Below are positions 23,401 to 34,000 of a stretch of 64,000 bases of DNA, piece by piece. The stretch's first letter is position 1. Every line of letters starts with the position of its first letter. The position numbers and the translations under genes were made by a program. Below the pieces are notes generated by a model, which saw only the letters and a list, made by a program, of their open reading frames with translations, ran no database searches and was not told where the DNA came from. Source of the DNA: Strigamia acuminata (Eukaryota; Arthropoda; Chilopoda; Geophilomorpha; Linotaeniidae); the NCBI GenBank assembly GCA_949358305.1, contig OX442321.1:8085605-8149604 (forward strand), read 5' to 3'.

Positions 23401-23432
23401 CGATCACTTACTATTGGATTAAATGCCGCCAT
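20412..23432 (-). CDS. INCENP: INCENP, inner centromere protein of the chromosomal passenger complex, 768 residues
   Basis: Thirteen exons: 23432-23412, 23355-23231, 23168-23061, 22998-22230, 22172-22086, 22031-21924, 21866-21757, 21692-21470, 21407-21166, 21112-21007, 20947-20871, 20804-20665, 20602-20412. The N-terminal segment ([16 protein letters not shown]) suits the CEN box that binds survivin/borealin. Residues about 50-400 are disordered with many S/T-P sites. Residues about 410-640 are a highly charged single alpha helix/coiled coil ([14 protein letters not shown]). The C-terminal IN box ([18 protein letters not shown], then [21 protein letters not shown]) binds and activates Aurora B. 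The Aurora-phosphorylated TSS motif reads GSS here. It is somewhat shorter than the vertebrate protein, mainly in the middle. Its 3' end lies 397 bp from the ZAD-IRF start, on the same strand. Confidence 0.93.
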
Positions 23433-23859
23433 TTTTCGTGCCGAGGTGGGATTTCACTCGTAAGCGAGCAAAAATGTTTGAAAACGTTGCTAAAACTCAC
23501 ACGCAGACCAAAATCTGACGTTTCTTCGGGTTTGAAGCGACTAATCTCTCATATCTGCACTTTTAACGAGGTTGGAGGAAGGTGGAAAGGTAGAAGACGT
23601 TTAAAATAACACAAATTGTAACCGCCAAAAACAGAATGACGTCGATATCCAGAATGACATAAGTGATCAACTTATCGATTACCAGTTAAGTTTTGAAATA
23701 TATTTTGCTTAGTCGCTTCAGGTTATTGCACACAACGGCTTACGAAACTATCATAGAATTAATAAAATAAAATTTGTAATCAGGAGTTTATAAGAAAGAA
23801 GGTTTATAACAAGGTTTGTACACAGATTATAATCTGTGGTTTGTAACCCCAAATTCACG

Positions 23860-23940
23860 CCAACTTTGGAATATAGATGGCGCCACTGTTTACCCATAGA
23901 CTTACATGTTTTTCCAGTCTGCAGCGCTTAAAAATGTTTT
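23860..23940 (+). repeat. Dispersed repeat R1, copy 1
   Basis: Contains 'gccaactttggaatatagat', 'ggcgccactgttt' and 'cagtctgcagcgcttaaaaa'. Two further copies form inverted arms at 26,440-26,595 and 26,860-27,000. Here it lies between INCENP and the NDUFA1-like gene, followed by a long T run (23,939-23,956). The stretch 23,433-24,282 otherwise shows no gene, although 23,640-23,770 recurs near 29,140-29,260. Confidence 0.75.
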
Positions 23941-24282
23941 TTTTTTTTTTTTTTTTCAAATTTATTTTCGAAAAATATACGGGGGTGGACAAAGTGTCAA
24001 TAATTTAGCGAATTCTGATGATAATTTTATTCGTTCCTGTTTGATGAATTGTTCTGATGATTTTGTAATTAATTTACAATTTGTTTGTTTGTTAGTTGTC
24101 GACCATCAGCCGTCGACTATCAGCCGTTGGCCGATTTTCTACGAATGAAATATTTGTAAATTAAAATAAAAATGAACAAAAAAACGAAGTGTCGAAAAAC
24201 ATTTGGACATTAGCCACACACACACGCGGTGTACGGCAGCGAAGTTTTAAGGGGGCCGTTAACGCCATATTTTATTTTTCTG

Positions 24283-24711
24283 TTAGCGTGTAACGTCAAC
24301 GGAACGGTGGGTCGTCGACGTGCAAAAATAAACTAAATAAACGTTTCCTGACAGTGGTTTAAAAATATAATAGTGTTTAGGTTCTTCTGGTATTTCCTCC
24401 AAATCAGCCACGGCTTCCAATCCCTAAAAATTAAAAAAAAAAAAATTGATTTAATTCAAATCTAAAAAAATAAAGAAAATCATCTCACATTAACAGTAAA
24501 AGCCCATCCGGTGAGTCTCTCATCTCTCTTAAACATGTCCACATTAAAATCACTTTCTACCAGCCATTAATTTAACGAAAGCAAACCCAAATTCGTAAAC
24601 AAAACATCTAACCTTGCCCAAAAATATCCAATTTAGTCCTTTAAATGCAAACGGGGGAATAAGAAGACATGTCGTAATGATAGCGGAACCTGGCAAAATT
24701 TCCCACCACAT
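24283..24711 (-). CDS. NDUFA1-like subunit of mitochondrial complex I, three exons
   Basis: Exon 1 (24711 down to about 24,613-24,620) starts MWWEILPG, close to the MWFEILPG start of NDUFA1 (MWFE subunit). A transmembrane stretch follows (AIITTCLLIPPFAF). Exon 2 (24556-24489) reads DMFKRDERLTGW, matching the MERDRRISG segment of NDUFA1. Exon 3 (24423-24283) starts GLEAVADLEEIP, with an acidic tail longer than the usual SKGLENID end. The protein would sit in the inner membrane and help assemble complex I. The exon 1-2 junction keeps frame only with a GC-AG intron (GCAAGG donor); the nearby GT donor (AAG|GTTAGA) would break frame. So either a non-canonical splice or damage is present. The start lies 118 bp from the UPF3 stop, same strand. 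Confidence 0.6.
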
Positions 24712-24828
24712 TATTCTAAAACATCCAAAATGGCGTCAACCACAACAAACAAAACATACGCGCTTTTATTTATTGATTTAAATAAACACAAACGTTATTT
24801 TACTCCTAAAATTCTCATTTTTATTTCT

Positions 24829-26415
24829 TTATTTCACACGAAACCAAGCAAAAAATCCCCCGTCATTATTTCCGCCCTTTCGAACGAAACTCTCAGTCGG
24901 GGTCGGACTTGGACTAGACGAAGAACTCTCACTACCAACTTGCGCATCGGTCTGCGGGCTATTTCTTTGCAACCACCACATCCTGGGTCTGTACAACCGA
25001 TGCTTGTTTTTAATCCTCCGTTCGGTTCTCGGATCTTTGTCGTCCAAAACCAATTCTTCGTTTCCCTCGACCACTTCCGCATTTTCCAAATTTTCCAAAT
25101 TGCCATCGTCGACTTCTTCCTTGTCAACTTCCTCTCTTTTTTCGTTTTTCCACTCTTGGCTTTTCCTATTGAAGTCCCCATGGCGCTCGAACGGTTTGGC
25201 CGCGTTGTTTCCCCGTCGATTGAATCTCTCTTCGTCCCATCGTCTATTTTTGTTCCACTGGTGGTCGTAACTCGAACATTTCCCTCTGCCGTCCATTTTC
25301 TTGCCGCGATCCTTCTCGTCCGCTCCATCGTTGGCGCCATCCTTGAATTCTTCGTCTTTTTTCCAGTCTTGGTATTTTGACCCGCCCGATTGTCGGTTGT
25401 CGTTTCTTCTCCCCATTCGCTCTTTCTCCCTTCGTTCCCGCCAATCTCGTTCGCGGTCCCGCCGTTTCACGCGCTGTCTTTGACGTCGTTCGCGTTCCCA
25501 ATCTGTTAGTGGACGACTCGGTTTGTCTCTGATTGAGCAGGAGCATACACATTTTTCTTTTTCGTCTTCTTTGTCCCGTTCGGGTTTCCTCAAAAACTAA
25601 AAAAAAATTTTAAAAAATAAAAATTAAATTTTGTAATTATTTAAATTAATTTTTTTGTGCTTTAAATTACTTTTAGCAAGGACCATGCTTTTACGACTGG
25701 TTCGCTTTTAGTTTTCTCAGATTCAGATTCTTTGCCGTCGTCTTTATCACTTTCTCTGCTTTTATCGCTTGTTTTGTCTTTCTCCTTTTCGGCTTTGCGC
25801 CGTTTCCGCTCTTCGTCTCGAACGCGTTTTCGTTCCATTTCACGGCGTCGACGTTCTTCTCTTTTTTTCTCGCGGAACATCTGAAGTAACAAATTAAAAA
25901 ATTGAAATTTTTTTAAAAAAAAATTAAAACATTAAAAAATTTACCATTTTTTTTGCCTTTTTCTGTTTTATGTACTCAACCAAGGGCGTCATGGTACGCA
26001 AAATACCATTACTTACTGTAAAAACACGTTATTAATTAACTTTTAATAATAATAATGGCAAATTATACCTTTTAATAAACGTTCTCGCGCCATAATTTCT
26101 TTTAGGTAGTTTTCAGCTGTTGGTAAAACGACTTTTTCAGGGTTTTGTAACGATTTCATAAACTTCGAATAATCAGGATCGGTGTCAATAAAGCCGCGAT
26201 TCATCCTTAAAACGTACAAATGTCTTCCTGATTAACAAAATTGACATAAATCCTCGAAAAAGCATTTAAGTCTTTACAATATCTAGTTTACATTACCTGC
26301 AATAGCAATAAACTAAATAAATTAATAGGCATACAATGCAACATATACCCAGAACCAGCCCAATTGCAACAGGATCTGTCAATTTGTACGAAGTGTAACT
26401 GTTATTTACTTCCAT
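24829..26415 (-). CDS. UPF3-like nonsense-mediated decay factor, lacking the RRM-like domain, with a membrane-segment leader exon
   Basis: Core exons: 26205-26069, 26015-25945, 25880-25671, 25596-24829. They match UPF3 from the linker onward: GFIDTDPDYSKFMKS, TPLVEYIKQKK, REKKREERRRREMERKR, a long Arg/Glu/Lys-rich stretch, and RRIKNKHRLYRPR near the C-terminus, resembling the exon-junction-complex-binding motif RRIRNKDRP. The RRM-like domain that binds UPF2 and normally precedes this was not found up to 30 kb. An upstream exon, 26415-26297, starts with ATG and encodes 39 residues with a membrane segment (VAIGLVLGICCIVCLLIYLV). Its AG|GTAATG donor joins in frame to the acceptor at 26,206, giving a 434-residue model. 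Alternatively translation starts at ATG 26204. This could be a truncated paralogue. Confidence 0.75.
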
Positions 26416-26439
26416 TTTAAGAGGATTTGTATTTGTAAC

Positions 26440-27000
26440 AATTAGTTCGCGCCAACTTTGAAATGTAGATCGCGCCACTGTTTTTTCATAATTACATGTT
26501 AATCCGCTTTTCAAGTCAACAGCGCTTAACAATGAGTCGCTTTTTTTGTTTAATATGTGTGGAATGACCTGTTCTAAAACGCCACAGTGCCTAAATTTTA
26601 ATTTTTTGGTATGCAAGCCAGAAAAAAACAAAAATTAAAAAAAAATCTTGAATTTTTTTCTTCCTTTCATCCTCCTTGGAAAAAAAGGGATGGCCCTACT
26701 TACAAGTTAGTCCCTACTTAGCTAATGGTTCGCAGGCGTAATGACCCCTTTCGCCGAATCCCGTTTCACCGAATTCCGTTTTCTATTTTCGGCGAAATGG
26801 GAATTCCCGTTTCGCCGAAAATGACAAAAGGGAGTAATCGATCGATTTTCAAATTTTCGTTTCTGTGGCGTTTTAGAACAGGTCATTCCACAAATATTAA
26901 AAAAAACAAAAAAACTCATTTTTAAGCGCTGCAGACTGGAAAACAAATTAACATATATGTCTATGGAAAAACAGTGGCGCCATCTATATTCCAAAGTTGG
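26440..27000. repeat. Fold-back repeat: inverted R1 arms around a near-perfect palindrome
   Basis: Arms at 26,440-26,595 (same sense as the 23,860 copy) and 26,860-27,000 (reversed) share 'acctgttctaaaacgccaca', the 'agcgctta' region and the 'ggcgccactg' region, with roughly 10-15% differences by eye. The spacer holds a 36-bp palindrome at 26,786-26,821 with one mismatched pair. Its centre is GGGAATTCCC and its outer arms are TTTTCGGCGAAA. The left arm ends about 25 bp before the ATG of the membrane-segment exon of the UPF3-like gene, so it may supply its promoter. Confidence 0.8.
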
Positions 27001-27229
27001 CATGAACTACAATAGGTGTTACAAACCCAAAAACATATTTATTCACTTAAAAAACACAGCCTTAGAAGAAGAAAATAATTAAAAAACAAATACAGCCATA
27101 AGAACATACATTTTTCAAATTAGCATTAGTCGTGGTTCAATTACCACATATCGATTGAAAAACCAATTTACAAAAATTTATAAATAAATTTAAGTAATAT
27201 TTAAAAAAAACAAATAGAAACATTTAAAA

Positions 27230-27370
27230 AAGGCGAAATTAGTCTCGTTAAACTACGTAATGATGATCAGGGAGTAGCGAAACAGATTTGAATTTGAGTA
27301 GAATTTTTTCCAAGTATTTCCAATGAGATCACATTTCTTTTAAAAAGAAGAAAAAACGTACATTTATACC
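27230..27370 (+). repeat. Copy of ZAD-IRF intron 1 plus 5' flank with a 516-bp deletion
   Basis: 27,230-27,284 matches 19,555-19,631 ('ctacgtaatgatgatcaggg', 'agtagcgaaaca'). From 27,285 the sequence continues as at 20,148-20,235 ('gatttgaatttgagtagaat', 'aaaaagaagaaaaaa'). The copy therefore skips 19,632-20,147, which holds exon 1 and the start codon of the ZAD-IRF gene. Flanking pieces at 27,035-27,160 are shared with 29,318-29,430. Confidence 0.75.
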
Positions 27371-28425
27371 TATCCGTAAATTGAAACAAACATGCAAATG
27401 AGCAACGTTTTTTTTCTTTTTTGGTGTCCTTGGACGTTTTGATGGGCACCAAGGTCTGCTCTTTTAATTGCATCGTTTGCCATTGAAATTTTATTTCTTT
27501 TTAACGTAATGATATGACTCCAGTCAGATAAATGTGTATTAAAAGTCGTGTAGTCATTTTAGATTAATTTATAATTTGTTTGCGGAAACGTTATGTAAAT
27601 GCTCTTGGGAAACTAAAACATGAAACAACTTTCAAAAGTATGCAAAAAAGGCGAAAAAATCAACAAACAACAACAACATTCTTATTAAAACTCAACTCGT
27701 GTTCGTTCGTTGCAGATACATTTTTAAAAAATGTATATGTTTATATAAAAACAATGTGTATAAATTAAGTTAAAATTAGTTTTGTTTTTACGATTTATTT
27801 ATCTTCCTACAAAGCTACAATAAGGTGGCACTAAAACTGTAAAAAAAAAATCTATTTTTTTAAATCCTTCCGCTTTGTCGACTAATTTTCCAATATTTTA
27901 TTCGGCCTTCGAGACGTCAAATTAATATTTAACTCCATTTAAGATGTCCTATCCATTTCTCGTTAAATTACATTAAAATTTATGTGTTTATCTTATCTCC
28001 GCGTCCAATCTGTGTTCCTGTTCCCAGTTCGAATACATATTGCAACCATGTTTTTTTTTCCTTTTAAAAATTCAGCAAATATTTTCGCTTTCAAATCGTC
28101 GATCGAACAAGTAGATTTTATTCAGTCGCATTGCATTCATACTCCTTTTTAAGAAAATAATTGCAATTTCTCTCACTTAATTTCTCGCAATTATTGAACA
28201 CCGGCACCCATTTAATTTGCACGCAATTAGAACTTCAGTAAATAAAAAACACCAAAAAAAAGCAAAACATCGATGAAAATAGAATAGGAGGGTTTAGTGA
28301 CAAAGCATGACATGTGCGCACAATAATCTGAGTTGTTTTCAACTTCCAGCCCATTGCAAATTTCTGGTTTAACCACTTATTATGCCCTTCAGTTCCCGCC
28401 TCACATTGACTTTTCAAGGCCCCGT
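27371..28425. other. Intergenic, no gene seen
   Basis: AT-rich. Short ORFs on both strands show no family signal and no repeat beyond those noted at the left edge. Confidence 0.4.
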
Positions 28426-28431
28426 TTAAGA

Positions 28432-28438
28432 TATAAAA
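28432..28438 (+). promoter_or_regulatory. TATA box of the Tyr/Gly-rich peptide gene
   Basis: TATAAAA 84 bases before the ATG at 28,516, with 'acatccaactttctaacgtt' typical 5' leader between. Confidence 0.65.
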
Positions 28439-28515
28439 GGAGTAGAAATTTTAGCAACAAACATCCAACTTTCTAACGTTGCAATCGTTAGCACATCAAC
28501 ACTCATCCAATCAAA

Positions 28516-28754
28516 ATGATTAAGGCTTTGGTAAGTGTGCAATTTTATTTCTCCATGTTTCATCTTTATTTAAACCTTACACTTGAATTTTTGCGCAGTT
28601 TTTCCTTTTTGCCCTTTTGGTCCTCTTGGTTGTGGCTTCGGCCCAATACCTATATGGAGCTGGTTACCGTGGTGTAGGCTATGGCTACCCAGCCTATGGT
28701 GGTTATGCCGGCCATGCCGGCTATGGTGGCTACCGTGGCGTTTATTACGGATAA
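28516..28754 (+). CDS. Secreted Tyr/Gly-rich small peptide, 56 residues, two exons
   Basis: Exon 1 (28516-28530) encodes MIKAL. A 68-bp GT-AG intron follows, then exon 2 (28599-28754), in frame. Residues 1-19 (MIKALFFLFALLVLLVVASA) form a signal peptide with a likely cut after ASA. The mature part is almost only Gly, Tyr, Ala, Arg and Val, in GYGG / GYRGV repeats, ending VYYG. Poly(A) signal AATAAA at 28,981. This is the layout of arthropod cuticular glycine-rich peptides and of glycine-rich antimicrobial peptides; the sequence cannot tell which. A one-nucleotide frame slip would turn the tail into a Trp/Cys-rich shadow, which I rejected. Confidence 0.8.
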
Positions 28755-29139
28755 TAACGAGTCCAAATGACTACAGTGTTCGGCTCTGTCGAGGCAAGTC
28801 AACTTTCTTTACATTTCCATATTGATTTTAAAATCTTTTATGTATCTATATATTTTTCTTCATGGTTTATATTGGTCTATTTTTAGGTGTTCTTTCATTC
28901 GGTCTCGTTTTCCCCCAGCTTGTAGATCCGCAAAACAAAATAATGTAAAAAAAAGAAATTTATTTTTGCTTTCCGTGGCTTAATAAAATTTTTTGAAAAA
29001 CGTAAAACTTGTCTCGTACTTTATTCTATTCCTACAGCGATGAAACCATGATTGCATTTTCGCGTAAAAATTGTAATACGATTTTAAAATTTATCATTCG
29101 GCGATTGCCAAGAAGCCGACCAATCGTGCGGAGTTTAAA

Positions 29140-29440
29140 CAAAATGACGTCGCTATCCAGCATAAGTGATCAATTTAACGTTTACCAGTGGAGTTTTGCA
29201 ATATATTTTGCTTAGTCGCTCCAAGACATTGCATAAAACCTCTTACAAAACTATCGTAGAATTTGTAGCCGATCGTAATCAAACTATTTCCGGCAAGAGT
29301 TCGTTAAGATTAATTAAAAACATATTTATTGACTTAAAAAATACAGCCATAAGAAAAAAAAAAAAAATACAGCTATAAAACAAACATTTTTCAAATTAGC
29401 ATTAGTCGTGGTTCAATTACATCGATTGAAAAAACAATAA
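29140..29440 (+). repeat. Mosaic duplicate of sequences near INCENP and 27.1 kb
   Basis: 29,145-29,260 matches 23,640-23,770 (upstream of INCENP; 'ttttgcttagtcgct', 'cataagtgatcaa'). 29,318-29,430 matches 27,035-27,160 ('cattagtcgtggttcaatta'). This suggests a composite dispersed element, or repeated local duplication, in this interval. Confidence 0.7.
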
Positions 29441-29449
29441 AATCAAAAT

Positions 29450-31006
29450 TAAAAAAATAAATGTCAATTTCCATAATGACCTTAATTTCTGATTGTCTAG
29501 GTAAAAACATCCAGCAATCCTTCACAATTTTGATTAACGAACAATTTTATTTATTTTAAAAAAATAAAAAAATCAACAAAAAGGAAAAACAAATTCCTAC
29601 AAATTCTACAAGTAAAATGACCGTAACATATCAGTACAGCACTACATTGATGCATTCCATCGCCAACTGCAATTTACTGCATTAGATAAAACATTCCACA
29701 TAAAATAGAAAACTCAAGCTGCAAGATAATTTATTACTTTAACACGACTAGCAGTGCCATTGATTTAAAACAATTACTTATCTTTCAGCTTCTTTCTCTA
29801 ATAAACAGATCAGTTGTGACGTTCAGCATCAATTTTACAATTTGTTTTATGAAGAAACAAGTAAACCAAACCAAAATCTAATCCCAAAAAAATTACTCCC
29901 CATTCCAAACCATACTTTTGACTTGTTTAAACATAATGTCCTAACAATAATACAAATATAAAAGAGAAAAATCTAAACCTAGCGTTTTTTATCATTACAC
30001 AATTTCGTCAATTTCAATTACAATTCATTTGCATGACGCAAAGAAAACTATGCACAATTTAATCTTTTCTTTTCTTTTTTTACTTCAAAATATTATCTTC
30101 CGTCATGATTATATAGACAATTAACATTCAAATACCAAACGAACAAGCCCTACAATATTTCAAAAAAAGAAAACGTCGCAGTCGAATCATTTGCTTGCAG
30201 GTTTTTATGTACAATTTTATGCGTTTATAAATATTGAAATATTTTCATTGGATTGAAAATTTAGTCACAAAAAAACAAAAACAAAAAAAATGATGTTAAA
30301 AAAAACAATTTGTTGTTGTGAAGACTAAGTTCATATCTACAATAAATACTAAAGAAAAGTGCACAGGATGAAAGAAATGATATTTTAGGAAAACAGAAAT
30401 TCATTTAAATATTGATTAATGCAGAAAACAACGTTAAAAATTCATATATTTCATTTTGTAAATAAAAAATTTTAAATATTGCAACATGCACCTTGATTGT
30501 ATTTAAAATTAAATTCTAAAAACCAAAAAAATAAAATGTAAAATTAAAAAAAAAAAAAAATGAACCAAAAAATGAAATAAATAAATGTACACTGCAATTA
30601 ATCCAAGTTAAAGCTGACTTAATATAAGATTGGCAGTCAATATTGTCAACGTACAAACGTGAAATTACATGGACAAATAATCCTTTGAACACATAGTGGT
30701 CTAAATACGATTTGGCAGTGAATTCCTCCCAATTTAAAACAAAAAAATATAACTATTTCCCTCCCGAATCAATTTCGAATTTCAATTTAAAAATGGCAGT
30801 GGCATCAAATCGTAAAACTAAATAGCACAAAAAGCTGTAAAAGGGCTAAAACATTTAAAATTTCTTTAAAACTTTTACATATGGCAGTATTTTCAGGTAC
30901 ATTTTTTTACAATTAACTCGTTAAATCTGATAACTGTACCATTTCCCATAATTCACCACCATTGATTATTTCCTGCATCGATTCGTTGCCCAATTCGCTT
31001 CCCCTT
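29450..31006. other. Extremely AT-rich flank 3' of DNMT3
   Basis: No ORF of note on either strand. The whole stretch is poly-A/T rich and may be the DNMT3 3' UTR plus spacer. Several AATAAA/TTTATT motifs occur, so the poly(A) site cannot be fixed. Confidence 0.4.
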
Positions 31007-34000
31007 TCAGGACGAACTCGGGCTATTGACGGATTTAAAAAAATTACGCAAAGTACTAAAAATGTGTTTTACTACAGGAACACTCCACGCTTTTCCCAGC
31101 AACTGTTGCCGACGTCCCAACGGGATATTCCCCACATCGGTGTAATGTTTTGGAAACCCAAAAACCCTTTAAAAAAAAATTAAAAATTATTTTTTTATAT
31201 ATAAAAAAAAATATAAAATTATATATATATTTACAGTTCTAACTCAGTGACCCACAGGACATCGCCTTCACCATTCATAACGACTGGAAGAATACATTTC
31301 TTGCCTTGTTTGAGAGAATTACTGCGAGTCGTTACAGTTCGAATTTTTTCCACCTAAAATCGAAAATATTGACAAATTCCCTCAAATTTCGAACTTGAGT
31401 AACACTTACGACAGCTTTACGATTCAAATTAGGTGTTAACACGTTATCCAGAGTGATGTTTTTTTGCAACATATGCGGTTGCAAAGGTCTAAAAAAAATG
31501 TAAAAACTCACAACTTGTAATAAAAAAAATAAAATAAAATAAAATAACAACTTACGTATACATTCCCGGTATATTTCCCCAAAAATACCTCGCACGATTT
31601 TGAGGTGAGAAATATTTCGAATCCAGTAATGCCGGGTCACACTAAACCACAAAGAAAAACAAAACAAAAACTAAGACGATGTTTTAATGCGAGTAGTCGC
31701 ATCTTGTCTTGAAAATTCCACCACAAGCTTCCATTATCCACTAAGATATACCAAAATGGATTAGGAGAGCAATGAAATGAAACTTTTATTTATTTATTTA
31801 TTTATTTATTTATATATAATTAGTTTCATCACTCAGTTAGTGAACCATTTTGCCATGTCTTCAAGCTCGCCCACAAGCATTTTCAGACTGAAGACAAGTG
31901 GTCATTACCGACGAAGAACTACTGACGATGGTGGTTGGAGGTACCTGGAGGAACCTTGAGATGGTGACCTTATACTCCTGAGGCATGGATGCGACGTTCT
32001 CGTACAACCAGAACACATGCCGTCCCTTGTTAGCGAGTTGGACAACTTTCAAAATACGAAAAAAATCAAAAAACAGTTTTCCGGTTCCGGTGGGATCTGA
32101 AAAAAACACAAAAAATATAAAACCCGCACTTAAATTTACCGAATTTTAAAAAACCCACCGTATAAACCCTTTCTTGCAGGATTCACGAGTGATAAATCAT
32201 TACATGGCGAGCCACCAATGACTAAATCGATTGGACACAGTTTAGCGATCTAAAATGCAAAACAAAAGCTCAAAATTAGCACACAATCGTCAAAATAATC
32301 AATTTTCTTTCCTACCTCCGCATCTGATAGCTCTTCAACACTACCCAACTGTACAACCTTGTTGTAATGTTGCACCGTTGCTACATTAACCGCATCCAAA
32401 TCGATTTCACTGGAATAGTATATCTCAATATCAATTCCGAGCGAATCAAGTACGTAACGTCCTGTACCGATACCATCAAACAGAGAAAGAACTCTCATCG
32501 GACGTTTTTCTTTATAATCTTCAATATTTGGTATCTTCGAGACAAAGAAATAAAAAAATTAATAAAAAAAAAACATTACAAAGATTGTTTCGTTGTAAAA
32601 CGAAACGACAAATCTACCTGGACGTGTTTTTCAGGTTGGAAAAGCTGCGCGATATTCTGCTGCCAGTCATCTTTCTTAATAATCAAGCCATTGCTTTCTG
32701 GATTATACTCGGTACACAAATAGCACAGCCACGGACTCGTTTCAAGCACTTTTTTGCACGCTTCTGGACTGACCATGATTTCAATACAGCCCGTACAATA
32801 CACCCGATTGCAATCGTTATTATCACAGATAAGTAACTCCCCAGCATTTCCGCAAATGACGCAATAAGCATTCGTCCCATCCTCACCGTATGCATACATC
32901 GTCTCAATAATATCATCCTAAATAAAATAAAATTAATTCAATCAAACACAAATTTCAATTTATTACCAAAAAACCTACTTTGCACTGCTTGCATAGACCT
33001 CCAACAAACAACGGATGTTGCGATGTTATCGGTATTCGGTCGGAATCGCACGCAATGCACACTTTCTCGATTTTAGTCAAACCTTCTTTAACTTTCCTCA
33101 AAGCACTATCTGAAATTTAAAACAAAAATACTATAAATAAAAATCAATTTTTTTAAATTTACAATTATCTACCTTTGTTGTCTAGACAATCGTTCCTTGG
33201 TGTTCTTGTCGCAACCTGTTGTGTCCCCTTTGTGTCAACCGCTTGGAAGTAGAGTAAATTCAATTCCTTGATTTTGTTCAGATACTTCCGTATGTTGACC
33301 GGAATCGAATTATCTAAAACGAAACTAATCACACCACAATTCCCAACCGCCTGCGCACGAATCCGTACCTGGGTCCGGCAAGAACACCCCTTCTCTCTTA
33401 GACTCGGTTAGAAAACCTTGCTTTGCCCAATCGAATAACGCATTTGAATCACTGTCTGAAATTTCAACCTTCGCTCTAGCAGCACACTCCTTAAAAACAA
33501 AAAAAAACAAAAAAATTAAAACTAAAAATTATTTACACATTAATCCCAATTTTACCCTAATGGCTTCAACCACACCGCGCTTGAAAGCCTTGCTTCCTCC
33601 TTCCGCGTAACTCCTGTTGAAATTCTCCGTAAAATCTGCCAGTCTATCTCTCGGTACTTCCGATATCTTATGATCACCAAACCAGAAAACCCACGTATTG
33701 CCAGCATGAGCTGGCTGCTGCCCACAGTCTGAACCCCAAATCAATATAGCGGGCCACCAGCGAGTGGAACCCAGCTTGGCCCAGACCACTTCACCTACGC
33801 TTGCATCCTTCAAAACAAGAAAAAACAATTAAAAACAAACTTAAAAAAACAAAAAAACCAATCAAACACCGAAACATATCGCGGCTCCGTATCTGAATCC
33901 TGCTCGCTGCCTTCCAACTTCGGTACCTCAACGGGTTTGGGTACCACGACACCATTGGGGACCTGCTTCTGTAGAAAACAAATAAACAAACAATTTTAAA

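Noticed and set aside
24730-25483. Plus-strand frames of 216 and 88 codons opposite UPF3
   Set aside because: Ser/Phe/Leu-rich complement of the Arg/Glu/Lys-rich UPF3 region; no family resemblance and no promoter.
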